Shown here: piece by piece, positions 23,901-34,691 of the stretch
Layout of the letters: every line of letters starts with the position of its first letter
How positions within the stretch are numbered: position 1 is the stretch's first letter
Source: Astrothelium macrocarpum
Lineage: Eukaryota > Ascomycota > Dothideomycetes > Trypetheliales > Trypetheliaceae
Length of the DNA: 64,000 bases
Assembly: GCA_021030915.1 (NCBI GenBank)
Contig: JAGEMR010000131.1
Span: 17,879-81,878 of the forward strand
Reading direction: 5' to 3'
Program-made: the position numbers and the translations under genes
Notes under the pieces: generated by a model
Database searches by the model: none
The model's input: the letters and a program-made list of their open reading frames with translations, nothing else
Told to the model about the DNA's origin: nothing

Positions 23901-24062
23901 AGCAGCCTTTTCTGCTGTAGCTTTCTCCGCTGCTCTACTTCGTGCTGATGCCTCAGGATCATCTGCGAGAATAGTGTCTAGTCGAGACTCGAGGCCTGCA
24001 ACAGCGCCCGAAAGAAGAGAGCCCCATCTTGAGCCCTTTTTATTGGCTGGAGGAGCGGTCAT
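20997..24062 (-). CDS. TMF1/Sgm1-like golgin coiled-coil protein
   Basis: Three exons, 24062-23798, 23746-22485 and 22430-20997, give 986 residues. The middle half is long heptad coiled coil. The C-terminus (about the last 110 residues, from VQLVERLSTGVRRLEAEK to IYRELVESTMKE) matches the TATA-element modulatory factor C-terminal domain, the Rab6/Ypt6-binding end of TMF1 and yeast Sgm1. The N-terminus begins with the family-like RWGSLLSGAVAGLESRLD. It should tether vesicles at the Golgi. Intron 1 (51 nt) is a multiple of three and has no stop, so it would also read through; a strong pyrimidine tract and TTCAG acceptor favour splicing. A Ser/Pro/Ala-rich linker (21,180-21,780) is extremely GC-rich compared with the rest of the gene. 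Confidence 0.85.
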
Positions 24063-24406
24063 CTCTGTTGTAGTTCAAGGTGGCCAGGTCCAGTCAGAAT
24101 CATGAGCGCAACGTGTAGCAGCGACACTTTTTTCGTCGCTGTTGCATTGCTAATGGACTGTCGCACTCGAGGAACTGGACATCCGGCATTCGTCAGAGAT
24201 AAGTCTAGCAATTCATGCGCGTAAGCCACAAAAGATTGGCACGCAGTACGGAACAGGTACGCCTCGTTCTTGTTGGTGCAAGGGATTCCGCATCACCAGC
24301 GAACTTTTGGCCCGTCCATTTGCCCACCAAACTTTGTTTTGTAATGAGCATTTCTTGGCCATCTCAAATCTTTGCAAATTCCCAATTTTTTGTGTGTAAT
24401 TGCAAC
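24063..24406. promoter_or_regulatory. Divergent promoter, tmf1-like gene and nit2
   Basis: 344 bases between the outward-pointing start codons. No recognised operator and no gene. Confidence 0.35.
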
Positions 24407-25683
24407 ATGACGATTGCAGTAAGTTGATGTCATTCTGCAGTTGTGGCTGGGCTAGTCTTTGCTTCAATGCATTTACGAAACTCTATCACTTGACACTACG
24501 CTTGTAAATGTTTCCAATGTTTTTGGGTCTAAATTGACGTTGTTGCAAGCGTTAAATAGCAAGCACACTTCGTATTGCACAGTCACCGTCAGATGACACT
24601 TGGAGCCTAGTTGTCCCTCGAACATCATAATCAAATAGATGGATAGTTGATGTGTGAATTGCATTCTTTAATTTAAGCCAGAGAAGCTGACAGCATGCGC
24701 TTCATAGGCCGTAGGCCAGATATGCTCTACAGCATCCATGACCAATAATCTGGCACAGTGTCGTCAAATCATCCAAAAAGCTATAGCAGCAGGCGCCAAG
24801 GTGAACCTGATCTACTATGTTTCCAAGGAACCCAAACTTATGCTTGGAAGTAAATAGGCTTTGTTCCTACCAGAAGCATCCGACTACATCGCCGGCAGTG
24901 CAGCCGAGACAGTTTCATTGGTCAAGCCTGTTCAAGAGAGTGAATTTGTGTTGGGTCTCCAGGAAGAGGCGCGAAAAACAAAGCTTCCCATTAATGTCGG
25001 AGTACATGAACCCGCAAATGGTGGCAAGAGGGTCAAGAATACGCTCTTGTGGATTGACGAGGCTGGCGAGATAGTACAGCGATATCAAAAGCTCCATCTC
25101 TTTGATGTTGAGATCGAAGGTGGACCTATCATCCGGGAAAGTGATAGTGTAGAACCAGGCAACTCTATTCTACCTCCGTTTAACACGGCCGTAGGTAGAG
25201 TTGGTCTGACAATCTGTTTCGATGTGAGTCATTGATATTCTTCTTCCGAGGCCGAGTTTGACACGCTCCAGCTTCGTTTTCCAGAAATCTCCCTTGCTCT
25301 CAAGCGTCAAAATGCTCAGATAATCACCTATCCCTCTGCCTTTACAGTGCCCACAGGTAAAGCTCATTGGAGACCACTGCTCACGGCCCGAGCAATCGAA
25401 ACGCAATCATATGTGCTTGCGGCTGCCCAAGTAGGCCATCACAACCAGAAACGTGTTAGCTACGGACACTCGATGATCGTCTCACCGTGGGGTGAAGTTC
25501 TTGCAGAGCTGGGTGGCGAAGATCAGGGTCCAGAGATAATCACAGCAGATATTAATCTTGATGATGTGAAAAGGATCAAGAAAGAAATGCCGTTATTAAG
25601 AAGAACGTAAGTGCATGATTTGGTTGAAGACGCATGTTCCTAGCTGATCCCTTTTTGATAGAGACGTATATCCGGAAATCTAG
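24407..25683 (+). CDS. nit2: Nit2-type nitrilase superfamily amidase
   Basis: Five exons, 24407-24418, 24708-24800, 24858-25223, 25272-25606 and 25662-25683, give 275 residues. The Glu-Lys-Cys catalytic triad of the carbon-nitrogen hydrolase fold is visible as FLPEASDY, RYQKLHLFD and TICFDLRFPE. Overall order and the KMP/KEMP...DVYPEI ending fit yeast Nit2 and human NIT1, whose role is to hydrolyse deaminated glutathione as metabolite repair in the cytosol. The first exon codes only four residues (MTIA) and is followed by a 289-nt intron, long for this locus; it joins in phase to AVGQICSTASMTNN, the expected first beta strand. That first exon is inferred; the alternative is a start at the internal ATG 24738. 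Confidence 0.87.
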
Positions 25684-25866
25684 AGAAGATCTACCGTAGA
25701 CTTGTTCTCTTTGTGTGAGTAGATGAGAAGTAAGGGGAAATTGCTGGAACCAAACGGTAGAAAGTGTGAAGGCATTAGGAATAGAAGATTATCTTCCTTT
25801 CATGGGTATCTTTCCGTAGGTAATTAATTTAGTTACAAACCAATAATGTACAAAAATGCGTTATTA

Positions 25867-26394
25867 TCAGCTTTTGGCTGCCGCTCCCTGGCCATCTCTG
25901 ACCCAGTCCGCGAATTGCTTTCGCTGTGCCTATGAGAGATTCATTAGCCCCATTCCTGCTAGTAAGTCATGATGCAGCCTATATTAAACATACTCGAATA
26001 TCCAAAAATCCAAGTCGTTCATCCAAGCTCCTGAACGGATTGCCAACGCCTTCTTCCCATGCCTTGGGTTTCCTTCCTTCTCGTTCCACTTTTCCAGCCC
26101 ACACGCTCCACTTTATTGGCCGGAATTGCGGACTCCCCAGCACAATGCCTACGCAAGTAAGGAGCGTTGAGATGAGCAGCTCGACAACGATATCGATTGG
26201 CAGCTCTAAAGCGGGGGATGCGGCTTGATTTGCGGAACTTGAAGTTGCGGTTGATAGGAGAGAGTGCTCGTAGGCTGAATAGACGCTAGAGGTGCTGTTA
26301 GCTTGGAAAAATAGCGCCTGAAAAATACAAAGGCTTACGCGTGTGACAGAAATAACAGACCAATGCCTGTCACAGTGGTGGAAAGGAAGCCCAT
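25867..26394 (-). CDS. emc5: ER membrane protein complex subunit 5 (EMC5/MMGT)
   Basis: Three exons, 26394-26339, 26285-25994 and 25929-25867, give 136 residues. The N-terminus (MGFLSTTVTGIGLLFLSHA then VYSAYEHS) and the second hydrophobic segment (DIVVELLISTLLTCVGIVL) are those of EMC5, also called membrane magnesium transporter. Two transmembrane helices, short lumenal loop, cytosolic C-terminus. EMC inserts tail-anchored and multipass proteins into the ER membrane. Introns are 53 and 64 nt, GT-AG, phases 2 and 0. Confidence 0.9.
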
Positions 26395-26736
26395 TTTAGG
26401 GGAATGTGCAGTTTTATTGGAGATACGACAGATAGACGGTGTTGCTGTTGTGCCTTTTGCAATGAAACTCGGCAAAGTTGCTCTTTCGTCTCTACAGGGC
26501 TGAAAGGACCCTGACCCTGAAGATCATTCTAGATTTCCGAAGATTCTAGCCTAAGATATTCGCAGAACGAGCCAGTCACCTCTGCAAGACACGTAAAGAC
26601 ATCGACGTTATCAGGTAGTGTCATTTTCTTCTATATCACATTATGCTATTGCACTGGGCATGCCAAGCCTCATCAAGGCTACTCCCCTATCATCACGTTT
26701 CGCACCCAAAACCAAGCCTCGCTTCGACAATGACAA

Positions 26737-27774
26737 CTATAGCTTTTGCATGGCTACAATATCAGTAGATTGGACGTGGTCCTCGTCTTCCTCAATTTCT
26801 TCCTGAAGATCGCTCAGAGAGATTTTCTCGTCTTCGATAACAAGATTGATTTGTAACTTCTTGATGCCGAAACCGACTGCAACCAGCTTAGAGGCACCCC
26901 AGACAAGACCGTCCTTTTCGATCTTTCTCACGTTCGCTGTGAGCTCCTCCATGTTCGTTTCATCGTCTGTAGAATTCGAATCAGCAAAGTGTCGACAGAA
27001 CCTGCGCGTGAGCCCTGAAACTCATTCTACTGTGATATAACGTGTAAGAACAGAGCTTACCCCAAGGCTTTACATCCAGAGTACAAATGGATTTTGCTGC
27101 TGGCTTGGTCTTGCCCTCCTTCTTCTTCTTGTACTCTGCCAATCGCTCCTCCCTTATGCGTGCTGCCTCGGCATCCTCTTCCTCATCGTCTGACCCGAAA
27201 AGATCAACATCGTCATCATCCTCTTCCTTGGCCGGTGCCTTGGCAGGATTGACAGGGAGATCGGTAGCTTCTGGGCCGTATGCGGAGTATGCTTTGGATG
27301 GATCACCCGGGAGAGAAGAAAATTCAGGTTCGAAGCTGGCAATGTGTTTGTACCAACGGTAGGCGTGTGGGTATTTTTCTACGGCCGGAGGAGTTTTGAT
27401 CTGTTGGAAGCATTTGACATCGGCTTGGGAAGGAGAGTGGCTATGACATGTTAGAGGCCATCTACAATAATTTTATTCGTATTTCTGCTACGCATTCGCA
27501 TCGGTGATCAGAAATTACCCCAAGGGCTTTGTCTTGAAATCAGTAGACGGTGTCTTAAGCCGTCTCATAAACACGGACCAAATATTTTCATCAATGTGTG
27601 AGTGAAAGAGAAAAGACATGAGGATGAGGGATATGGCATACCCGACGATATAGCTGCGCGTGGTAATCCAGCGTTCAAGGACTGTGGCTAGAGTATTAGT
27701 CGCAATTCGACTAAAACGCACAAGGTAGACGTACGGGTCAAGCCAGATTCGTTGACGAAATCGGTAAATCCCAT
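26737..27774 (-). CDS. Translation elongation factor 1-beta (eEF1B alpha)
   Basis: Four exons, 27774-27735, 27681-27642, 27440-27061 and 26966-26737, give 229 residues. The N-terminal GST-C-like domain starts MGFTDFVNESGLTLLERW and includes TTRSYIVGHSPSQADV. An acidic linker (EEDDDDVDLFGSDDEEED) is followed by the guanine-exchange domain ending EEIEEDEDHVQSTDIVAMQ. The protein reloads eEF1A with GTP during elongation. Intron 2 is 201 nt, the rest 53 and 94 nt. The acceptor of intron 1 was chosen as GCCACAG because it restores the conserved GLTLL. A divergent promoter of 332 bases separates it from hsp78. Confidence 0.94.
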
Positions 27775-28106
27775 CTTGACGACTTTTCGCTGCTCAGTTT
27801 TAAGTAGGGTATAGTTCTATTAACACTGTACCAGGAATGTGTTTTGCGGTGGTGGCCCCAGCAAATCGTGAGTATAAAAAAGCAGGTGGGAGTGCAGCAG
27901 AGTTCTAATCTAAATTGAGTTAGCGTGAGAAGCAGCTCTAAAGCCCTGGTGCTATGATCCTGAACTTCGATGTCATTCATCGAAGCCGCCAGAAGTCGCC
28001 ATGCCATAACTCTTTTGCCCGGTTTGGCCGCTGGCTAACCGAAATGTTTTATCAGTCCCTCCTTCTGTCTTTAATGTGAGAAAACCATCCCGAACCATTC
28101 ATCAAG
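27775..28106. promoter_or_regulatory. Divergent promoter, eEF1B and hsp78
   Basis: 332 bases between two outward start codons. A TATAAAAAA lies at about 27,876 on the plus strand, some 230 bases from the hsp78 start. A loose array of GAA/TTC blocks at 27,960-27,995 resembles a heat-shock element but its spacing is irregular. No gene seen. Confidence 0.45.
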
Positions 28107-30509
28107 ATGTTGACTGCGGCAAGAAGCATCGGCGGCAGACGTTTTGCCATTCGCACATCGAAAATCTCAAGACCTATATTGAATCCTGCTCCAGGTTTGA
28201 GGGCGGAGCATATTCTTTCGAAGTCTCCGCCATCACTTAGCCGTGCAACCCTTCAAGGAGTCCGGACTTATGCAAATGGCCAAGGCAATCCGCCGGGTGG
28301 GATCCACATCAATTTTGGTGGGCCACCAGAGGACGGGAAACCTGCGCTTGAACAATATGGTATCGATCTTACTGCACGGGCCAAAGATGGGAAACTCGAT
28401 CCTGTCATAGGAAGGGATGCCGAAATCAGGAGGACTATCCAGGTCCTAAGTCGGCGGACCAAAAACAACCCAGTTGTAATTGGCGCAGCAGGAACGGGAA
28501 AGACGGCCATATTGGAGGGCTTGGCCCAGCGCATCATCAAGGGTGATGTTCCTGAAAGCATCAAGGAAAAGAGGGTTATTGCACTCGATCTGGGACAACT
28601 GATTGCTGGTGCAAAGTTTCGAGGCGATTTTGAAGAGCGTTTGAAAAAAGTATTAAAGGAAGTTGAAGAGGCACATGGTGGCGTCATACTTTTCGTCGAC
28701 GAACTCCATACGCTACTTGGATTAGGCAGGGCGGAGGGAAGCATTGATGCAAGCAACCTTCTCAAGCCGATGCTTGCGCGCGGAGAACTGCAATGTTGTG
28801 GTGCTACTACTCTTAACGAATATCGGCAGATTGAGAAAGATGTTGCTCTTGCACGCCGATTTCAACCAATCCAAGTTGGCGAACCTGATGTACCATCCAC
28901 CATATCGATTCTTCGAGGCTTACGGAACAAATATGAGGTCCATCACGGGGTTCGGATATCCGACGCTGCTCTTGTTGCAGCAGCGACCTACAGCAACCGA
29001 TACATTACAGAGCGTTTCCTCCCAGACAAAGCAATCGATCTCATCGATGAGGCAGCAAGCGCACTACGTCTCCAACAAGAAAGCAAGCCTGACCCAATTC
29101 AAGAACTCGACCGACAAATCATGACCATCCAAATTGAGCTCGAATCTCTCCGAAAAGAAACAGACGTCACGAGTCAAGAGCGACGAGAGAAGCTTGAAGG
29201 AACCTTGAAGTCGAAACAGGAGCAGGTGGCTGAACTAAACCAGAAGTGGGAGAAGGAGCGAGCAGAAATTGAAGCCATGAAGACGGTCAAGGAGGACTTG
29301 GAAAAAGCAAGGCTCGATCTGGAGACAGCACAGCGAGAAGGCAACTTTGCCAAAGCCAGCGAACTGCGATACTCGACAATACCATCGCTGGAACAGCGGC
29401 TGCCTCAAGAGGGTTCCGAGTCTGCTACGTCTTCGGATGCATTGCTGCATGACATTGTCACTCCAGATGACATAGCCAATGTCGTGTCTCGCACCACTGG
29501 TATTCCAGTCACCAAGCTCATGGCCGAGGATATCGCGAAGCTTGTGCATATGGAGGACACACTGCGGGAGTCCGTGCGAGGCCAAGATGAGGCTCTTTCA
29601 GCAGTCGCAAATGCAGTGCGTATGCAGCGCGCTGGCCTCAGTGGTGAAAATCGTCCGCTTGCGTCTTTCATGTTTCTTGGGCCCACGGGCGTGGGCAAAA
29701 CTGAATTGTGCAAGCGTATGGCTGAGTTCCTGTTCTCTACTGAGCGTGCCGTTGTACGCTTTGACATGTCTGAGTTCAAGGAAGGTCATACTGTGAGCAG
29801 GCTCATTGGTAGCCCAGCTGGCTATATTGGCTACGAAGATGCTGGGCAGCTTACGGAAGCCGTCAGACGAAAGCCGTATGCTGTTGTCTTGTTGGATGAG
29901 TTTGAGAAGGCCCATAAGAATGTATCGGCATTGCTTCTTCAAGTTCTGGACGAGGGGTTTCTCACCGACGCCCAAGGTCATCGTGTCGACTTTCGGAACA
30001 CAATCATTGTGCTTACGTCGAATCTTGGGGCCGAGGTCATTAGCGGCACTGATCCGATTCATATGCACAAAGGCGGTGCGCCGGCTGAGGCTGACGGTGG
30101 CATTGAAGATGAGCAACTGTCACCTGCTGTCAAAAAGTCCGTTATGGATATTGTCAACGTCTCGTATCCTCCTGAATTCCTCAACCGTATCGACGAGTTT
30201 ATCATTTTCAATCGCTTGAGCAAAGAGACTCTCCGGGAGATATTACAGATTCGACTAAAAGAGCTCCAGACCAAGCTGGACGATCGTCGAATTACTCTCG
30301 AGGTTCCCGATAACGTGAGACATTGGCTTTGTGAAAAGGGCTATGAGCCTCGTTATGGCGCACGACCACTGAACCGCCTGATTGCAAAACAAATTTCGAA
30401 TGGTCTCGCAGATAAGATCATCCGTGGAGAGTTGAAGTCTGGCGGTGCTGCAAGAGTCATTTTGAATGAAGATGAGTCGGGCTTACGCATTGTGACGTCC
30501 GGAAACTAG
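28107..30509 (+). CDS. hsp78: Mitochondrial ClpB-type disaggregase Hsp78
   Basis: A single exon of 800 residues. The first 50 or so residues are Arg/Ser/Ala-rich without acids, a mitochondrial presequence. The Clp N-domain is absent, as in Hsp78, and the protein goes straight into the first AAA+ module: Walker A GAAGTGKT (about residues 126-133), Walker B LFVDELHTLLG. A coiled-coil M domain follows, then the second AAA+ module with GPTGVGKTE (about 525-533), LLDEFEKAH and a D2 C-terminal small domain (YEPRYGARPLNRLI). The M domain separates it from ClpA/ClpC-type enzymes. It reactivates aggregated matrix proteins with mtHsp70. Confidence 0.96.
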   Translation: MLTAARSIGGRRFAIRTSKISRPILNPAPGLRAEHILSKSPPSLSRATLQGVRTYANGQGNPPGGIHINFGGPPEDGKPALEQYGIDLTARAKDGKLDPVIGRDAEIRRTIQVLSRRTKNNPVVIGAAGTGKTAILEGLAQRIIKGDVPESIKEKRVIALDLGQLIAGAKFRGDFEERLKKVLKEVEEAHGGVILFVDELHTLLGLGRAEGSIDASNLLKPMLARGELQCCGATTLNEYRQIEKDVALARRFQPIQVGEPDVPSTISILRGLRNKYEVHHGVRISDAALVAAATYSNRYITERFLPDKAIDLIDEAASALRLQQESKPDPIQELDRQIMTIQIELESLRKETDVTSQERREKLEGTLKSKQEQVAELNQKWEKERAEIEAMKTVKEDLEKARLDLETAQREGNFAKASELRYSTIPSLEQRLPQEGSESATSSDALLHDIVTPDDIANVVSRTTGIPVTKLMAEDIAKLVHMEDTLRESVRGQDEALSAVANAVRMQRAGLSGENRPLASFMFLGPTGVGKTELCKRMAEFLFSTERAVVRFDMSEFKEGHTVSRLIGSPAGYIGYEDAGQLTEAVRRKPYAVVLLDEFEKAHKNVSALLLQVLDEGFLTDAQGHRVDFRNTIIVLTSNLGAEVISGTDPIHMHKGGAPAEADGGIEDEQLSPAVKKSVMDIVNVSYPPEFLNRIDEFIIFNRLSKETLREILQIRLKELQTKLDDRRITLEVPDNVRHWLCEKGYEPRYGARPLNRLIAKQISNGLADKIIRGELKSGGAARVILNEDESGLRIVTSGN

Positions 30510-30915
30510 AAATGTGTATCAAATGATGTGGTTATGTACAGTATGATCTCAGCTTCTTGTATCAAATTGGGTTCAAGTTTAGACTTTTTGTCGTGTGCAT
30601 GGCGGACGGCGCTTTGTGTTTCTCACCTCCCGTTATATACCCAACATTAGAATCTCCAATTTCATACAAATCAATTTGTTCTTTTGCACTTTGCCTTTCG
30701 TATGCCTACTTATTCTTGAAATTCTCCACAGAAGTGGATGATGGGATGGCACGTTGTCTCCCTATGACGTACCAGAAACCTACCGGATTCGGAAAGCACG
30801 CGTCGACGCGGTTGCAATGACATCTCCAACGCATCCAGAACAGATCCGAGCGACAGCTTCTTACCACGGCGCAAGCACGCAACTCTGGACAAGACTTTTC
30901 AACGGCGAGCAAATC
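30510..30915. other. Intergenic region hsp78-msh5
   Basis: 406 bases holding the hsp78 3' UTR and msh5 promoter. The msh5 reading frame is open from 30,754, with another in-frame ATG at 30,817, so part of this region may be coding. Confidence 0.35.
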
Positions 30916-33900
30916 ATGAGCTTTAAAAAACCCGCCAGACCCTCATCGCAGCGGCGGCAATCGTCCGTAACATCCTCGCGGAGCAGTCAAGTTAGTCAGT
31001 CTTCATTTGTCAGTGGTCAGCCACCCTACGGCCCTTCAAACTCTGTTGCTTCGAGCAATGCAGTAAGTATTGCCTGCATTTTCTCGCGCGCAAGTATCAT
31101 GATCCCATTTTTAGTCAACTACAGAAGTATCATGAGGGGTATTCTTGCTTACCTTCTCATGGCCAGGTCCCACCAACTCGTTCAGTCAGGCCTCATCAGA
31201 TCTCTTCAAGTCCTCCAGTCAGCTCTCGCCGTGTCCACCTCGCGCCTCCAAATAGTGAAGAACTCTTTGAACCGCTTGCTCAATTCGATAATGAACAGCA
31301 TCCAGCAAGCGAGATTGACCCAGATGCAGACGCGCTCAATGAAATCATCATGTCTGTTGACATGAGAGATAGAGGTACTGTAGGTTGCTGCTACTATATT
31401 GCTCGACATGAGCAACTGTACTTTATGGAGGACGTAAAGCTTGGCGGTGTGGATGTTGTAGATGCTTGTAAGCAGGTGGCGGGTAGAGCTCAATTTGTAT
31501 TAATCCGTGTCACAGTAAAATTATTCATCGATCCAACGGTAGTGATTCTTCCTGGTCGCGCCGATGATGCAGTAGTGGAGCGTCTTGATCCTGAAGCAAG
31601 GACCCGTAGCTCATCGGATGAGCCGAGTATGTAAAGATCTTAGATGAAGGTCAATGCTAATTTGTCTCGAGCAGATGATCAATTTCGATTGCCCTATCTA
31701 ATGGACATTCGTCCTTCAAGCGAGTTTTCTTACGAAGGAGGCAAAAGCAAGCTTGTCAACCTATGCATCGGATCTACTGATGGTCCTCGACTCAATCTGG
31801 TAGTTCCGGGCGATGTTAACACCAATAACGGGTTCGCGGGTATTGACAACGAACACGATAGCGGCACTCATAGTCGTCTCCTTCGGCTTTCTGCATGGAT
31901 TGACATCCACAGTCATATCACTGTCCGTACAATTACTCAGCTTGCATAACACGTATTAATACAGTATAGGTTGGATGCGCCGGTGCATTGCTTACTTATT
32001 TACAGCGGCGAAGGGCAGCAAGCTTCCTCCCAGGAGATACGGCAGGACAAGCTATGTTCAGAATATCTGTGGTGGAAATGTTTTCGCTAAGCGGATCAAT
32101 GTAAGAAAGCATCTTGTTCTCCTCTCTTCTCACTGATTCTGGAAAGGTTTGTCAATTTGGACACATTACTGTCCCTGCAAATATTCCAATCGGAGCCTCA
32201 TCCTCACAGCCATAACCAAGGCTCCACCAAAACATCCTCTGGTTCGAAGGAGGGTCTCTCGATATATGGTCTATTCCATCACCTGACACGAACGCCGCAG
32301 GGAAAGTTCATGCTGAGGCAGTATTTTCTCCGACCGAGTCTGGATCTTGAAGTTATTAACGAGCGTCTTGACACGATCAGTGTTTTCGTGAGACCGGAGA
32401 ATGCAAATCAACTGGACGACTTGAGCAAGAATCTCGCCCGAATTAAAAACATTCGACCAGTCCTAATTCAACTGCATAAAGGCGTCAGCGGAGGTGCAGG
32501 TAGAGGAGGAGGCATTGCTCAAAGTTCATGGGCAAGTCTCCGAAGCTTCGTCTTTCATGCTCTAACCATCCGTGACGCCATTCAAGAAGTTGTTGGTGCC
32601 GCGGGCTTAGCAATTCACCGCAAGATTATGGAAAAGTTTGAAGGACATTATCTTGCCCAGGTCGGTGGACAAATCAATGAAATGATTGATTTTCACGAAT
32701 CCGCCGAAAGCAACCGCACAATAGTCCAGCGTGGGCTGGATCAAAAGCTTGACCAAATGAAACGCCGCTATGACGGAATCGAAAGCTTGTTATCAGAGGT
32801 CGCAGACCACATTTCCGCCGGCATACCCCATCTACTAGGAGCAGAAGTGAATGTTCTTTTTCTCCCTCAGATCGGATATCTCATTGCTGTAAGACTGGAC
32901 CCGGAAAGCCACGAGCCAGTCTATGCAGGTGGCGTAGACGATCCATGGGAAAAAATATTTCATACCGATGATGTGGCATACTTCAAAAATAGCAAAATGG
33001 AAGAAATGGACGAGCATTATGGTGACATCTACTGCTCTATATGCGGTATGCACAAGCATATTTAGTAAACCCTACGTATCATCCGAGAGACCGCTGACTT
33101 TATTTTAGACAGAGAAATTGAGCTGGTACATGATCTTGCGCAATTTGTCTTAGGATATGAAGAAACGCTTGCAGTCACGTCTGATATCTGCGGAGAGTTA
33201 GACAGGTAATGCGATCATACATCCAAACAAATTTTACTCCATTGACGTTCACAGTTTGTTGGCTCTTGCACATGGCGCAAAATCCCTTAAGCTTTGCAGA
33301 CCCAACATTACAGAGCACAACATTATCGCGATAGAAGGAGGACGGTAAGCCTCCCTTAATGCTGGCGATTTGCTTGTGTTGCTGAATGAACTCAGGCATC
33401 TTTTACAAGAACGGACGGTGCCCTCGTTCGTGGTCAACAACACTCACGTATTTGGTGGATCTGGGGGAGACCAGACGAACGAGGCACCTGAAGAAGATGG
33501 AGCTCCTCAGGCCGATTCACAGCCTACTCCGAACAATGGACCAAGTATGCTTTTGCTAACGGGCCCAAACTATTCTGGAAAAAGCGTCTATTTAAAGCAA
33601 GTTGCCATCATCACGTTTATGGCACATGTTGGAAGGTAATGGGACTGGGCTCTCATCAAAGCCATTGACTTAACTGACGCGTCAATTTAGCTTTGTGCCT
33701 GCGCAAAGGGCTACTATCGGCCTTACAGACAAGATACTCACACGTGTGTCAACTCGTGAGACAGTATCAAGGGTATAGATGAGCAATCAAGTAATATGCA
33801 AGTCGTTGACCTTTGTAGATCGAAAGCGTATTCATGATCGATTTGCAACAAATCACTATGGCACTAAACATGTTGACCAGACGCAGCTTACTCATCATTG

Positions 33901-34691
33901 ACGAATTTGGAAAAGGAACTGAGTGCTACGGTTGAGTGATGGAACCATTTTGCAGAGCTTGGGCTAACGATTTTGGACCAGATGGTGCCGGACTAGCAGC
34001 CGGTATATTTGATCACCTACTTGGACTGGGAAACCAGAGGCCAAAAGTGATCGCAGCAACGCACTTTCATGGTAAGAAGAAGGAGATACGCTCTAAAAGT
34101 TCATGCTAACAGACTCAGAAATATTCGAGAACGATTTCTTGCAAGAGCGAGCGGGAATGCAGTTTAGACACATGGAAGTCCAAGTCGATAGCCAAGCGTC
34201 AGAGATTGATGGTCAAATCGTCTATCTATACAAGTAAGTCTTTATCTAGAAGCTAGAGCCGTGTGTGAGACGTCAAACTCACAGCAGCAGTCTTCAGCCC
34301 GGCCGTAGCATATCCAGCTATGGCACCTGGTGAGTAGTATAAATCCATGTCAAGCTCAAGCAGGCTCTCATCTAATCTCACAGCTGCGCGGCTATGAACG
34401 GCATTGCGCTGGAGATTGTCCAGCGGGCGGAGGAGCTCATCTCATTGTCGGCGAGAGGTGAAGATCTTGTAGCCGCTTGCGCAACTATGCCTGACAAAGA
34501 GATGCATGAGCTTGAGGAAGCGGTAGGTAATCACCATTTCCGAGGCTTGCTCGCTTGTTTACTGAGCGTTGGAATAGGAGCAGCTTGCTAGAAGTTTTCT
34601 GGGAACCGGCATTGAGGGGAATGCCAAGCGAGTACTAGATGACATGTTGACCACGACAAATGCCACAATGACTACCAATTCAGGTCCCTAG
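30916..34691 (+). CDS. msh5: Meiotic MutS homologue MSH5
   Basis: Sixteen exons: 30916-31062, 31167-31467, 31516-31626, 31675-31922, 31970-32100, 32147-33045, 33109-33205, 33255-33344, 33396-33635, 33691-33772, 33819-33930, 33982-34071, 34119-34233, 34291-34329, 34384-34522 and 34578-34691, giving 984 residues. The frame closes exactly. The MutS core (lever/clamp) runs through the large exon 6. The ATPase has Walker A TGPNYSGKS, Walker B LLIIDEFGKGTE and the switch AATHFHE, then SYGTCCAAMNGI. There is no N-terminal mismatch-recognition domain, as expected: MSH4-MSH5 forms a clamp on recombination intermediates and promotes crossovers rather than repairing mismatches. The first exon is Ser/Arg-rich and poorly conserved; ATG 30817 is an alternative start. 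Acceptor 13 is a run of three CAGs, which could add one or two residues. Confidence 0.92.

Noticed and set aside
27960..27995. GAA/TTC blocks before hsp78 as a heat-shock element
   Set aside because: Spacings between the blocks are 1, 3 and more bases instead of the regular two-base gaps of the nGAAn array. A loose element cannot be excluded, but the evidence is too weak to annotate.
31921..31930. Donor GTACAATT for msh5 intron 4
   Set aside because: It gives the wrong phase. Only a donor at 31,923 (GTCCGT) keeps the conserved ITVGCAGA segment, even though it is the weaker site.
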